A stretch of 64,000 bases of DNA from Bidens hawaiensis (Eukaryota; Streptophyta; Magnoliopsida; Asterales; Asteraceae), in NCBI GenBank assembly GCA_021521415.1, contig JAIQDT010009059.1, forward strand, positions 1 through 64,000, in the 5' to 3' direction. Both the position numbers and the translations under genes were made by a program. The notes under the pieces were generated by a model. It searched no databases and was not told where the DNA came from. It saw nothing but the letters and a program-made list of their open reading frames with translations. How positions within the stretch are numbered: the stretch's first letter is position 1; each line of letters begins with the position of its first letter. Below are positions 44,374 to 56,156 of this stretch, in pieces.

Positions 44374-45566
44374 CAGATGCAAATCTACCAGTTACATTTT
44401 GGGCTGAAGCCATCAATACTGCTTGCTATGTTCAGAACAGGGTACTTGTTAACAAAAGGCATAACAAGACACCATATGAAATTTTCAACAATAGAAAGCC
44501 TTATATCAAGTTTATCAAGCCCTTTGGATGCAAATGTTTTCTTCTGAACATCAGGGATTACTTGAACAAGTTTCAAACTAAATCCTTGGATTGCTTCTTT
44601 GTTGGATATTCAACACACTCAAAAGCCTACAGAGTATATGTGAAAGACCGTTTGAGTGTTATTGAATCATCTGACATCATCTTTAATGAGAATCAGTTCA
44701 ACACAGTTGATGGTGCAGCATGGCTGTTTGATCATGAAAAGTTGATAAGGTCTTTCAAGATTTATCCTGAAGACCTTGATGACTCATTCTACAAGACCAA
44801 TGTATTTGAAGAGAAAAGGAAGAAAACATTGGACTTAGAAGGGTTATGGAAGAAGGTTGCTAGCAAAGAAAAGGATTATACATTTTTTAAAGGTATCTCA
44901 AGTGACATTGTTGACCAAGAACAAGATTATGCAGATCTCAATCTAGACATTCAAGAAGTAGAGAATGATCAAGTTCAGACTGAGGAGAACCCAAGCAACC
45001 ATTCAAATGAAGAATATGTGACTACTGCAAGATTTCAACATTTGTTTGAAAGCTTGAATATTGGAAACAATGGTGCATCTACCTCAAGACAGAACATTGA
45101 AGAAGAACCAGAGTTTCATGATGCTGAAACAGATTTGATCATTGAAGAACCAGAAATCAATGAATCAAATCTTGACACAACTGTGTCTGTTGATATGATA
45201 GTTCAAACTCCCTATGTAGAAAAGAATCATCCCTCTGAAAACATCATTGGAGATATAAATGAAAGAGTTACAAGAAGCCACTATGAAATTGCAAACATCT
45301 GTTTATTCTCCTGCTTTCTATCCCAAATAGAACCAAAGAACATTGTTCAAGCTCTAAAGGACAACAGTTGGATGGAGGCAATGCAGGAGGAATTGGCACA
45401 GTTCAGAGATCTACATGTTTGGGATCTGGTTGATAGGCCAAGAAACAGGTCAACAATTGGCACAAAATGGGTTTTCAGAAAAAAAAGGGATGAAAAGGGT
45501 TTGGTGATTAAGAATAAGGCTAGACTTGTGGCACTGGGATGCCTTAGAAGAAGGAATAGATTTTGA
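44250..45566 (+). pseudogene. Sirevirus integrase C-terminal half and RT start
   Basis: The catalytic Glu (GVAERRHRTL, codon 44328-44330) lies 35-36 residues after the second Asp, the DD35E spacing of integrases. The C-terminal domain PFGCKCFLLN...LDCFFVGYSTHSKAYRVY follows, then an acidic linker, then the RT start NSWMEAMQEELAQF...NRSTIGTKWVFRKKRD. A frame break near 45535 interrupts the RT between VALGC and the EEGIDFEE segment. Confidence 0.92.
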
Positions 45567-46155
45567 GGAACTCTTTGCACCTGTTGCAAGACTTGAGGCT
45601 ATCAGGATTTTCCTTGCATATGCTGCCTCAAAGAACATTAGGGTGTTCCAGCCTTATGTTAAGTCTGCATTCCTAAATGGGAAGATTGATGAAGAGGTGT
45701 ATGTTGCTCAACCTCTAGGTTTTGAGGATCCAATGTATCCAAACAGGGTGTATAAGTTAAACAAAGCCCTTTATGGATTGCATCAAGCTCCTAGAGCATG
45801 GTATGATGAGCTGTCAAATCATCTTATCAAAAATGGTTTTCAAAGAGGAGCCATTGACAAGACTCTCTTCTACAAAAGAAAGGGATCAGATTTGCTACTG
45901 TTACAAGTCTATGTGGATGATATCATCTTTGGTTCGACCAATGAACAAATGTGCATGGAGTTTGAAGAGGTGGTGAAGTCCAAATACAGCATGATCTCTT
46001 TGGGAGAAATGAACTTCTTTTTAGGACTGCAAGTTCAACAAAAGGCTGATGGGATCTTCATTCACCAAACTAAATATGTGCAGGACATTTTGAACAAATT
46101 CAATGTCATGAATACAAAACAGCTTCAACTCCAATGGACACCAAAGAAAAGATGA
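45526..46155 (+). pseudogene. Sirevirus reverse transcriptase core
   Basis: [56 protein letters not shown] and the catalytic YVDD (45910-45921) are well kept. The upstream Asp expected in 'DVKSAFLNG' is Tyr ([11 protein letters not shown]), so a catalytic residue is missing. The frame shifts near 46130 before RNase H. Confidence 0.92.
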
Positions 46156-46859
46156 TTGCTGATGAAAAGGGGGAGCCTGTGGATGAACATGAATATAGAG
46201 CCAAAATTGGATCCCTGATGTACCTAACTGCCACAAGACCTGACATTATGTATGCTCTGTATGTCTGTGCAAGATTCCAAGCAAGTCCAAAAGTCTCCCA
46301 CATGAATGCTGTTAAAAGAATTTTCAGATATTTGAAGGGAAGACTAGACTTGGGAATTTGGTATCCAAAGAACCAATCTTTTGATCTGATTGCTTACATA
46401 AACAGTGACTATGATGGATGTAACATGAGCAGGAAGTCAACCTCAGGAGGATGTCAATTTTTGGGTGACATGCTAGTGTCATGGCAATGCAAAAAACAGA
46501 CAACTGTCTCAATCTCAACTGCAGAAGCTGAATATGTTGTTGCATCTGCCTGTTGTGCACAAGTTCTATGGATTCAGAACCAGATGCTGGATTATGGTTT
46601 GAATTTTCTGAATAACCCTATTCTCATTGATAATACTGCTGCATATTTTACTGTTAAGAATCCAGTGCAACATTCTAAAACTAAGCACATTGAAATTAGA
46701 CATCACTTCATTAGAGACTGTTGTGAAAAAGGTTTGATTGAAATGCAAAGAGTTGATACAAGTGACAATTTGGCAGACCTGTTCACCAAACCACTTGATA
46801 GAACCAGGTTCAACTTTCTTTTGAAAGCCCTGGGAATGATCAACTCTGATGAGGTCTGA
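46134..46859 (+). pseudogene. Sirevirus RNase H
   Basis: YRAKIGSLMYLTATRPDIMYA, INSDYDGCNMSRKSTSG, QTTVSISTAEAEYVVASA, LIDNTAAYFTVKNPVQHSKTKHIEIRHHFIRD and ADLFTKPLD are typical of copia RNase H. In LIAYINSDYDG the usual first Asp is Asn, a likely inactivating change. The stop TGA is at 46857-46859. Confidence 0.9.
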
Positions 46860-48710
46860 TTAATGATGTGTGCTGAGTTGTGTGTATCTCTGTGTGTTAA
46901 TTGATTATATGATTAGAGGTCTCACAAACTGAATGTTGAGTTATGCTTGAATAAGATACTTTTTCATGTTGACTGATATGTGCCCTATTTGACTTTATGT
47001 GCAAAATTAGGTATCTTTGATACTTCTGCATGTTTATAAGTTGATGTGTAGTTGTGATGTCATGATAAGTGCTCTTGATTTGAAATACATGATTATATGC
47101 TTATCTGGCATTTTTGCTTAAATGCTTGATTATGTGAATTATCTGATCACTTGATGTTATTAGGATATGCTAGACCTTGAATGATAGTTATGTTTGTTTG
47201 TCTTAATGATGTTAAGTATGATTAAGATTTGATTATGTTATAACTGTTTATCTCAAAATGAATTTTATGTCAAAATTAAATGATAAAATGAATTTACTAA
47301 AGAATTTTTCATAAACACTTTATTTTGGTCAAAACATGAGCAAGTTGTTAATGGTGTGGAAATATGATAATACTATTCAGTTCAAGCTCTAAAGAAGCTT
47401 AAAAGGATTTTTAATGAAAAGTCTCAAGAGTTACTTTTGCTGAAAATTATGTTATTTGCTCAAGTTGGAAAGGCATATACTTGTATATGTTGGTCCTGTT
47501 ATCTGTTTTCAGACAGATAGGATAGCCATTAACCAGGAAAACTGAAGGCATTTTGGGCAATCTGTAACTTGCTTTCTGTTCATACACTTAGAACTATGTC
47601 AATAATTCTGATTTGAAAGGACATATACTCACATATATGTTTGGTCCTGCTGACCACTTGTGGTCAAATAGAACAACCATTTACCAGTCAAACAGAAGAC
47701 ATTGGGGGTGTCTGAATTTAAAACTGTTTAAATATGGGAAATGATAGTACATTGACTACTTAGCCAATCATATGGATTTATTAGGCTAAAAGGACTCTTA
47801 GTACAGTCATTAACATGTATGGTTGCTTTCTCATGATATGTAAAATCTAAGGTGATATGAACATAAAGAAAATGCTATGATTTATGTGGAGTTACATTGT
47901 TGTCTATGCATGTTCCTAGATAAATCTTTTTAAATGAGAGGCAGAAAAGTGATTATCCAGTCATACACAAGCCTGTTGGTTTTTGGTTACCCAAAAAGAA
48001 TCATCTTATAATGAATGACAAAGAACAAATGTGAACTATTTTATTTCAAATGTTTAATCAATTAAAGGTTAATAAATGTTCACAAATTTTTATTGAGAAA
48101 ATTCAAACAAGAGGATTAATTCCTGAAGTACAAGGGTGGAGGCAATAATATAAGTCCTTTAAACATCCTGAATGAAAGGCATGTAAGTCCGATTTGTGTG
48201 GCATGTAAGTCCAACGTTCAACCTCACACACGTTTGTAGATTTGAAAAGAAATATCTTATTAATATTCAAAAATATGTTCTGTCATTAAAAGTTTTTAAC
48301 CAAAACCAGGGGGTCAAAGTCAAATTGGGGTGATCTGGAGAAAGCCATATAAGCCTTGAGGATAGATCAGGAGCATCAGAATACAACATGTGTTATCCAT
48401 TAAATTTTCTGCAACTTAATTGAAACTTAATCATATCACCAAAGAAATGAAAATCATGTTAAGTCTAGACCTGTTGTTGACCTGTCTTTGTAGTCATAAT
48501 AATGCTGAGAATGAAGTATTGAGAAAGCTACTTAGTCAATATGATCCCATTCCTGAGATCTTTTCAGTTTATAAAAGAAATTATTTTGAAGAGAAACATA
48601 ACTGAAATTTGATCTTTAAATGCACCATTTGCTCTTAAACTGTGATCTGTAATGATACATAACTGATAAATGTCTTTGACAAGTGGTTTAAGTCAAAAAG
48701 TGTCGCATTT
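46860..48710 (+). other. Sirevirus post-pol non-coding region, part 1
   Basis: No open frame of interest. It contains the two-unit module (47450-47720) and the downstream blocks (48170-48610) that are also seen, in order, at 430-1700. Conservation of order between two separately decayed copies is the only sign of function. Confidence 0.7.
47450..47720 (+). repeat. Two-unit non-coding module, second copy
   Basis: Units at about 47450-47575 and 47590-47720, each with a palindrome (CATATACTTGTATATG; CATATATATG-like), TTGGTCCTG, GGTCA or CAGACAG, and AGCCATTTACCAG, mirror those at 455-745. Confidence 0.65.
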
Positions 48711-49760
48711 TGCCTAATATAGGTTGAATATGTATGTTCGGGCAAGGTATGATGTTCTCTAACCTTTCCAGGCACAAAACAGTTGAATATGGTTGAATAT
48801 GTATTTTCGGGTAAGGTTTAATGTTTTATAACCTTTCCGAGTACACTTAGATGTTTTTCATCTAGGATTACTATTTTCAGGCATGTTTTGAAGTATTTGA
48901 TACTTTTCGAGTAGAGTTACTATTTTAGTCACTTTCCGGGCAAGCCTGACTGTTTATGTTTGAATATGTGTTTTGGGTATGATTTATTGATTTGAAGTTT
49001 CTCGGGTAGACTAAACTGTTTAATTTAGTTCCCAGGCATACCTGATGTTTGAATATGATTGTCCTAGCAAGCTTAGTGCTAACATATGATTGTCGGGCAA
49101 GCTCTTGAAATTTTAGACTGTAGCACACTTAGGTGTTTTATTTTTAATCTATTTCCAGGCATGCTATGTGTTATTGTGATTATGATTTCTTTGAAATTAC
49201 AAGTGTTTCCAAGCAGACCTTGTCTTCCAGGCACACTTTATATTTCGGGTACACTTTTGTTCCCTCAATATACTTGGTAATTTCAAAATTTGACTTTCTG
49301 AGTACACTGTCTGCTAGATATCATTCCGGGCACACTTTATACTCTATGAAAGGTTATTCGAGTATATTTGTAAAAAAGGTTGTTCAGGCACACTATACAT
49401 TGTTGCTCGGACACACTATGCATCAAAGTATACTTGATTGAATGAGTTTCTAATTTTGATAGGGTTTATGCTAGATTGAGTTACTAAATTTATATTTGAG
49501 AAATTTATTTGGGTATCTTAATTGATTCCTAGCAAGGATGCTTATTTGATATTTTATACTTGATTATTTGTCTTGTAATTAAGTTCTCAAGAAATCGGGT
49601 ATTTCGGGTAAGCTTTCTTCATCTTTACTTGACTTTAAATTAGTTAACTTGACCAAGCAAGGTGTGTAAGTGGAAGATGACGGGTAAACTTTGTCAATTA
49701 ATAATGAAAATTTTTCCGAGCAAAGTTTAACCTTTTAATTTTATCGGGTAAGGTTTTAAA
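48710..49760 (+). repeat. CGGGCAAGGTT / CGGGCACACTT motif array
   Basis: About 25 short motifs of the form (C)CGGGCAAGNTT, CCAGGCACACTT or CGGGTAAGGTT occur on the plus strand every 25-60 bp. The same motifs fill the U3-like part of both LTRs (38840-39140; 55035-55580). Confidence 0.8.
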
Positions 49761-49836
49761 CTGGATAAAATTATTATGTTTGACAACTAATAATTCACTA
49801 CACGACAAAATGCATTTAAAACCCACTTTCAAAAGG

Positions 49837-49844
49837 TATATAAG
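49837..49844 (+). promoter_or_regulatory. Internal TATA box before the third ORF
   Basis: TATATAAG in GGTATATAAGAGGG, followed 35 bp later by a (CT)n tract (49876-49901) as in many plant 5' UTRs. A possible leader intron runs from CAG|GTTCTT (50048) to TTCAG (50158), ending two nt before the ATG at 50161. The same acceptor could serve a subgenomic splice. Inferred from sequence only. Confidence 0.55.
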
Positions 49845-50160
49845 AGGGAGTTAGGGATATTTTCAACATTATTTTCCCTCTCTCTCTCTCTCTATCTCTC
49901 CTTCCATTGCAACTGCTTACTCTCAAAGAAACCCAAACCGACTTATATGGGCTTCCGATAATGATTAGACTATAATGGGCTTCGATTATGTATTTATATG
50001 CTAACACTCTGTTTTTGTGTTTAGGTTATTAATTTGTCGAAGAACAGGTTCTTAATAAAATTTCTCTTTTTCTTCTTCAAATTTATAACTTGAAATTGCT
50101 TAAAGTAATGAACTTTTATGCTAATTTTGCTTTGAATGTGTTTGATTGTGATGTTCAGAT

Positions 50161-53100
50161 ATGGAAGAAGAAGAAGAAATTCAACCTAAATATGCCTTTG
50201 AACCAAAGCACAATATGTGCGCACTGCTGGAGGTCACTCCTGACAGTGAGTCAGTTGAGAGAATGATTACTTGGATGGCTAGATCCAATGTGAGCTTTGC
50301 TTTCACAAAAGGCCCAATCATCTATAGAAATTATTCACTAGATTTCTGGTGATCTGCAAGACTTGTTGATGACATAAATAGGAAAAGAATCGAAACAACT
50401 GTTGCAATCCATGAAATACATGTAACAGAAAGGATGATAAGAAGGTGTTTGCAGTTACGTGATGATGACCATAACCATATAAACTTCAATATTGATCATT
50501 TGATGAGGATCTTTGAGCAGACGATGGGTTATCAGGGAACTGTCCATGATGGACAATTTCAAAAGGGGATGTTCCCTATGTTGTATAGGTTCTTAATTCA
50601 CCATGTGATACATGGGTTTGCTCCAAGAAAAGGATCATGGATTCTGATGAGTCGTGATTTAGAAAATGCCACTGTTGGTATTATATATGATCCGCCTTTC
50701 AATTTTTCTAAGATGATATTTGATGGCATGGTTGGAAATTTGAAGAAGGCAGAAGATGATAGATTCCTGCAATACCATAGATTCCTACAGATAACCTTTA
50801 ACAGGGAATTACAAGATCTGCCCACAATTGGTATGACACATCAACTGCAGAATCCAGACACATATAGAAGAATTAGAAATCCGGGTGTTGCGAACATACT
50901 CAATCCCAACATTCCATTTGAAATATTACCATGGTTGTTGAACCATGATTTGGAGATTATGCCGGTGCCTGAATTGAGCTCAGAGGAGGAAGAAGGGGAA
51001 GATGATGATGAGGGTGATGACGATAGTTCTGAAGATGGAGATGATGATCATGATGGAAATGAAGGAGGGGCTGGAGTGGCCATGGATGATGTTGCACTGG
51101 ATCAGGGGGAGCAACTTGAAGAACCTGAACAACCACTACAAACTCCACCACACCAACCATTACCAACTGACCTACCTATTCCAACACCACCACAATCACC
51201 ATTACCCATTGACCAACCCATTATACCATCACTACCACACACTCTACCACATCAAACCACTCAAACCCCTACCCAATCCTTTCCCACTAAAACATCAATT
51301 CACACTGATCCATTTATTTCAAGCCCACTTCATCCATAATCACCACCACAACCCATTATCCAAACTCAAACCATAAACCAAGAACAACCTGAATATGAAC
51401 ATTTCTCTACATCACCACCTACAATCCCACATCTTGAAACAGACCTATTCCAAAGAAATTTGGACTTGATGTTAGAGAATGCTGAATTAAAGAAGAGGAA
51501 TGAGGAGGTGACCATGGAAAATGTGATGTTGTTAGATCATCTAGTAAGTGCAAAAATGAGAATTCAAGCCCTGGAGCAGAAGGTTGAGAAAACCTCAGCT
51601 GCCCAAAAACAGGGGGAGAATGTGAATATGACTGCTGATGATGTAATAAATGTTGAAACTGAGAAGGAAACAGGTGTAGAGACTGTTAATGGATTGACAT
51701 GCATCCTGAATGCATATGATGATGGTAAGGAAAGTGATGAAAGAAATATAGAGGATGTTAATTATGAAGCAGATTCTTCTGATATAGGAGAACAAAATTA
51801 TGATGTGAATGATGAAGTTATGAATGTGGTATGAAGTGAGGAGGAGGAAGAAATGAGAAATGAAGAAGAGACTGGAAATGATATTGAAAAGTTAAATGAT
51901 AAAGATACTGATGTCTTGACTGATGTAGTAAGTGATAATTTAACTGACATTCAAGCTGATGTGATAAATGAAGAAGATGCTGCTACTGAGGAGCTAATAC
52001 TCACTGAATTTGAACAACATGAAAGCTCCAAGACTGTAGAGTATGATGAGGAAATGGATGAGTTAGATAGAGATATTGATAATTTCCCTCCGGAAAATGA
52101 AGAGGAAGAAGTGCAGAAAAGAATGGATAAAGGTAAAGAAAAAGTGACAGAAGAAGAGCCAGTTAAAGCTTATCCTGAGAAAGATATTCTGTTTAAAGAT
52201 GATGCTGAAGCTGCTGATGCTGCCTTAAAATAACATGAAAATATTATGAGAGAAACAAGGGAAAGGGAAATCCTGGCCCAAACTTTGACTCCAGAGGAGC
52301 TGGCAGAGCAGGAAGCACTGATCACTCAGGCCAATATTGCTAAAATGATAAATGAAGATGAGGCTGATCAAGATGTGATTAAAGCTTTGATTAATTTGAA
52401 GAGAGATGAGGAAGTAGACAATTCCTTAGCTGTGGTGGTTAGCATGTTTCAACCCCAAAGCCAACCTGAAAAGAAGTCAAATGAAACTGCTGAACCTACC
52501 AATTTGAATACTGAAATGATGACTGAAGAGGAGATTATTGAGTTCATTGCCTCAATGGCTGCAAAGAAATGGGCTCAACAGATTGAAGATGACATCAGAC
52601 AGAACACAGATGAATAGGAGTGTGTGGATGATCCCAAGTATGGAAAGAAATACTCAAGAAAAAGGGAAAAACCAGAATCATTTATACCAGCTGAAGGAAC
52701 TAAGTTTGCAAAGAAAGGAAGATGGGATAATCAAAATAAATACTTTGTAGAGACTCCTTATGATGAGGCAAGTCCAATCAGGGCAATACCTTTGCAAACC
52801 TTAAGGCCTGAAGAACACATGCAAGGAGTGCCAAATGTGCCAATCCCAAATCATCCACCTTCTGATGAGCTCAAGATAGATGCAGTAAATGACTCAACTG
52901 AGGAGGAGGATGAGTCTGATGAATCTGATGATGATAATGACAATGATGGAAAAATTCCTGAAGCTGCCAGTGTTGTGTCTCCTCAAGTCACAATGACTGA
53001 GGAACAAAGGGCAAACATTGAGCTGAGTATAATGGAAGCTAAAAAGAAACATCCATTAGTTATAAAGCTGAGAGGGTATGGAATAAGTTTTGATACTTTG

Positions 53101-54753
53101 GCTGATATGGATGATGATCAGTTGCAGAAGAGACTAGACAGGGAGAGAGAGGTTCTCAAGAAAAAGATGGAACAAAATAATAAAGATAGCCAGAAATACA
53201 GAGAATATCTCAGAAGGCATGGATACTCAGAAAAAGATCTAACACACTTCAACTTTGACAAACTTCAAGAACTTTACAACAGTGAAAGAGAAAAAGTGAT
53301 AGAAAAATGTGTAAAAGAAAATGAAAAGATTGAAAAGATGAAAACTTTGAAAAAGAAGTTTGGAGGTATGTGTGGATATCTGCTGGAGAAAGGGGTAAAG
53401 CCTGAGATAGTTGAGAACTTATCAAGAGAATCAGTGTTGGACTAGTACAATAAATTCAAAAGAAAAGAAAAGATGAAGAGGTTACAAACTGAGATCTCCA
53501 CTAAGCAATCTGAAACATCTGTTGAGCCTCCAACAAAGAAAAGAAAGATAATGACTCTAAGGGAGAAACAGAAGATTCAGGGTGAAAAAGAAATGATAAA
53601 GGAAGTACCTGCTGCTGATACATCAGTCCCAAAGGAAGTGAAGCCTGAACCTGAAGATGAACCAATTGTTCCTTGGGAGAATGAAGAGATGATCAATATT
53701 CTAAGGGGCATAATGATTAATCAAAGGGGAATGGATGAAGCCTCATTTGATGCCTTAGAAAAGGAAGATTTGAAAAATCTTTTCTACATTCAAAAAGCTG
53801 ATTGGGAAAAGGCTCTATGGGAAAGTGAGAACCCTAGAAGCTTTGTTGACGGAGTGTTTGTGCCTGCAGGAAAGTCAAACAATCCTGGGATACAAAAAAT
53901 GATAAAAATTCTCTGGAAAGTGGCCGGACACAATATTGATGAACTTATTCACATTCCACCTGAAATGGTAGAGTCAATCTACATAAAAACTTTCAATTTG
54001 GGGCCTAGAAAACCCATGAAGTCTATTCCTTTCAGGCCGCCAATTTCAAGAAGATATCCAAGAGGTGGAAGAGGTAAATCTAATAAGGACGGATCTCAAA
54101 GAACAGAAAGACCACAATCTGATGTGGATCTTCCAAGAGAACTCTACCATGACTCTGTCACCGAAACACTGAAAGTGATTATGATGAGCAGACAACTTAG
54201 AGACATAGTTGTGAGGAGTGATGTTTATGAGTACACTCAAGAACAACTGGAAAGAATGGCCACACTCAATTTGTATGACTATCAAAACAGAAATAAGATG
54301 CCTGGAAGACAAATGAATGATCTCTCTAAGTTCTTAAAAGGTGAAGCTGACAAGGGATTCAGATTCCTAAAAGAAAAAAGAAGTTGGAAAACTATCCAAT
54401 TTCACAGATCTAAGAGGACTGGAAAGTTGAAGAAAATGGAAATTGCTGAAACGAACTACAAGATGAATGTCAGAGATAGGAATCTGTTGTCAAACATGAA
54501 TACATGCATCAGTCTTCAAAGAAGAATGACACGCCCCAACTACACAATTCAAAGAAATGGCATCATAACTGAGATTGAATATAAAGAAAATGTTGATCAT
54601 TATGTGCTGATAAACTCTGATGGAAAAGTACTGGAGATAATCAAAAGAGATGAAGACTTGACTTATTTGCATGATGAAGATCTGATGGATATAAGGGATT
54701 TGGCATTCCAGAAAGTCACACTCACTATCAAATCCTTGATATTTTTAAGCTAA
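50161..54753 (+). pseudogene. Sirevirus third ORF (1,530 codons, six in-frame stops)
   Basis: A single frame runs from ATG 50161 to TAA 54751. Internal stops: TGA 50350, TAA 51337, TGA 51832, TAA 52231, TAG 52615, TAG 53443. The N-terminal domain (residues 1-260; IRRCLQL, MGYQGT, RFLIHHVIHGFAP, FNFSKMIFDGMV) resembles the unknown domain common in Asteraceae Sirevirus ORFs, often mis-called longin-like. Then follow an acidic patch (about 275-310), a Pro/Gln/His-rich linker, a coiled coil (about 430-480), a long acidic region and a Lys-rich C-terminal part with a GGRGKSN patch near residue 1300. I see no signal peptide or clear transmembrane segment, so 'envelope' is not supported here. A T-run at 54741-54746 may hide a late frameshift; a basic tail stays open in another frame to 54821. 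Confidence 0.75.
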
Positions 54754-54986
54754 GAGCTGCATCAGTAATAGTTGACAGAAGACAAGCTGCCTACAATAAA
54801 AGGAAGAGACAAGACTCATAGAGTAGGCTTTATTTTGTAATGTCTTCGGACAGCTTTTGAATATGTAATTGTTTATGTCATTTGAATATGTAATTTGATT
54901 TTGAATTTGATGTGTATTTTTAATCCTGTGTAAGTAACTGTAGAGGTGTTTTGGGACAGCTGAGGTGTTCCAATCTAGGGGGAGAT
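54754..54986 (+). other. Sirevirus 3' untranslated region and polypurine tract
   Basis: T-rich UTR-like sequence ending in CTAGGGGGAGATTA (54977-54988); the purine tract directly abuts the 3' LTR. Confidence 0.8.
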
Positions 54987-56151
54987 TATTGATTCAAGAT
55001 TGGAATCTTCTCAACCTCTTCAAAAATGACTAAGTATGGAACCGGGCACACCTTAGACTTCCAAGCAAGCTTTTACTTAGCCGGGTACGATATTTTGTCT
55101 ATCGGGCAAGGTTATCTTCTTGAAGTCTTCTTTAGTGGATATCCGGGCAGGGTTTGCAAATTAGTGTATTACCGGGCAAGGTTCACTAGTTTATGCGTAT
55201 CCGGGCAAGGATCACTTTATCAAGCAAGTCTGTTCTTCATAGGCAAGTAAAGCTCACTCCCGAGTAAGATTTAGGCTAACCAAGCTCATGAAGCCAAGTG
55301 ATTGGAAAACCGGGCAATGTATTCTTTAATAATACAGTGGTCCAAGTAGGCTTGATGTTTTAATGGAATATCTCTAAGTAACATCGGGCAAGGTTCAACT
55401 CAAGCAAGGAACAGTGCTACCAAGCACACTTTGCTAACAAGCTATTCTCTAGCAAAGGGTTGAAGGGACCATTGAAGAACAAGGTTGCTTGTAAGGGTTT
55501 GTCGGGCAATGTCTGGCAAAGTCAAGAAGATTGAAGTCTACCCGGTGAGTATTTTACTTGGTAAAATACTCTTCAAGTAAAGTCTACCCGGAAACTGATC
55601 CCAGGCACACTTCTATGTTACCAAGTTCTGAAGGATGGAAGAGCACACAGCCTACTCGGAAAGACAAAACTGATGCAAAGCCTAAACGGAAGACTTGTTT
55701 TACACTTAGGATAATTTTGAATATGTAATTTGAATATGTTATAGTATTTAGGGTTTCTATAAGGAATGATAGCTGTTAAGGTGGTGTCAGGCCTATAAAA
55801 GGAATAATTTAGGGCACGCCTCCTAAGGCAGACAGACTCATTTAATTCATAAAGAATATTTGAGTGTGACGGCTGTCTTAGAATAGTACGAACATAACTT
55901 TCCTTCAAGAAACCCTAAATCGATTATCCTTTTGTATGTTTAACTTTGTATGAATGGAAATCTTTTGAGTGAATCTTGTGTGTGTTAGTTACCTTGATTA
56001 TTGATGGCACTGTTTATTATTGATTCCGCCTTTAATAAATAGTAATCTTTCTAAATATATAAACCCATCATTAACTCCCTTGTCGACACATTTATTTGTG
56101 TGAGTTATGACATGATTTGAGTAAGATCCAGCTGAAATCGGGGACCTGACA
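54987..56151 (+). repeat. Sirevirus 3' LTR (1,165 bp, full length)
   Basis: It starts TATTGATTC (TG mutated to TA) and ends GGGGACCTGACA. It contains the motif array, TATA box TATAAAA at 55794-55800 and the R/U5 region shared with the 5' LTR (AATTTAGGGCAC onward). It is 434 bp longer than the 5' LTR. Confidence 0.92.
55794..55800 (+). promoter_or_regulatory. TATA box of the Sirevirus 3' LTR
   Basis: CCTATAAAAGG, absent from the deleted 5' LTR. If active it would drive transcription out of the element into 56152 onward. Confidence 0.65.
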
Positions 56152-56156
56152 GTACG

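Larger units (their letters stand above)
38804..56151 (+). mobile_element. Sirevirus-type copia retrotransposon, 17.3 kb
   Basis: LTRs 38804-39534 and 54987-56151 (TGTTGAG / mutated TATTGAT starts, CTGACA ends) are bordered by the exact 5-bp repeat GTACG (38799-38803, 56152-56156). Order: primer-binding site, long gag, protease, integrase, RT, RNase H (the copia order), 3.3 kb non-coding, then a large third ORF and a purine tract GGGGGAGATTA. The third ORF after pol and the great length are Sirevirus traits. Gag-pol has at least seven frame breaks. The third ORF is affected mostly by stop codons. Confidence 0.93.

Noticed and set aside
50957..51376. His/Pro-rich frames overlapping the third ORF on both strands
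   Set aside because: Shadow frames of the acidic and Pro-rich low-complexity segment of the third ORF.
50161..54753. Calling the third ORF an envelope gene
   Set aside because: No signal peptide, transmembrane segment or cleavage site is visible; the position after pol alone does not justify the label.
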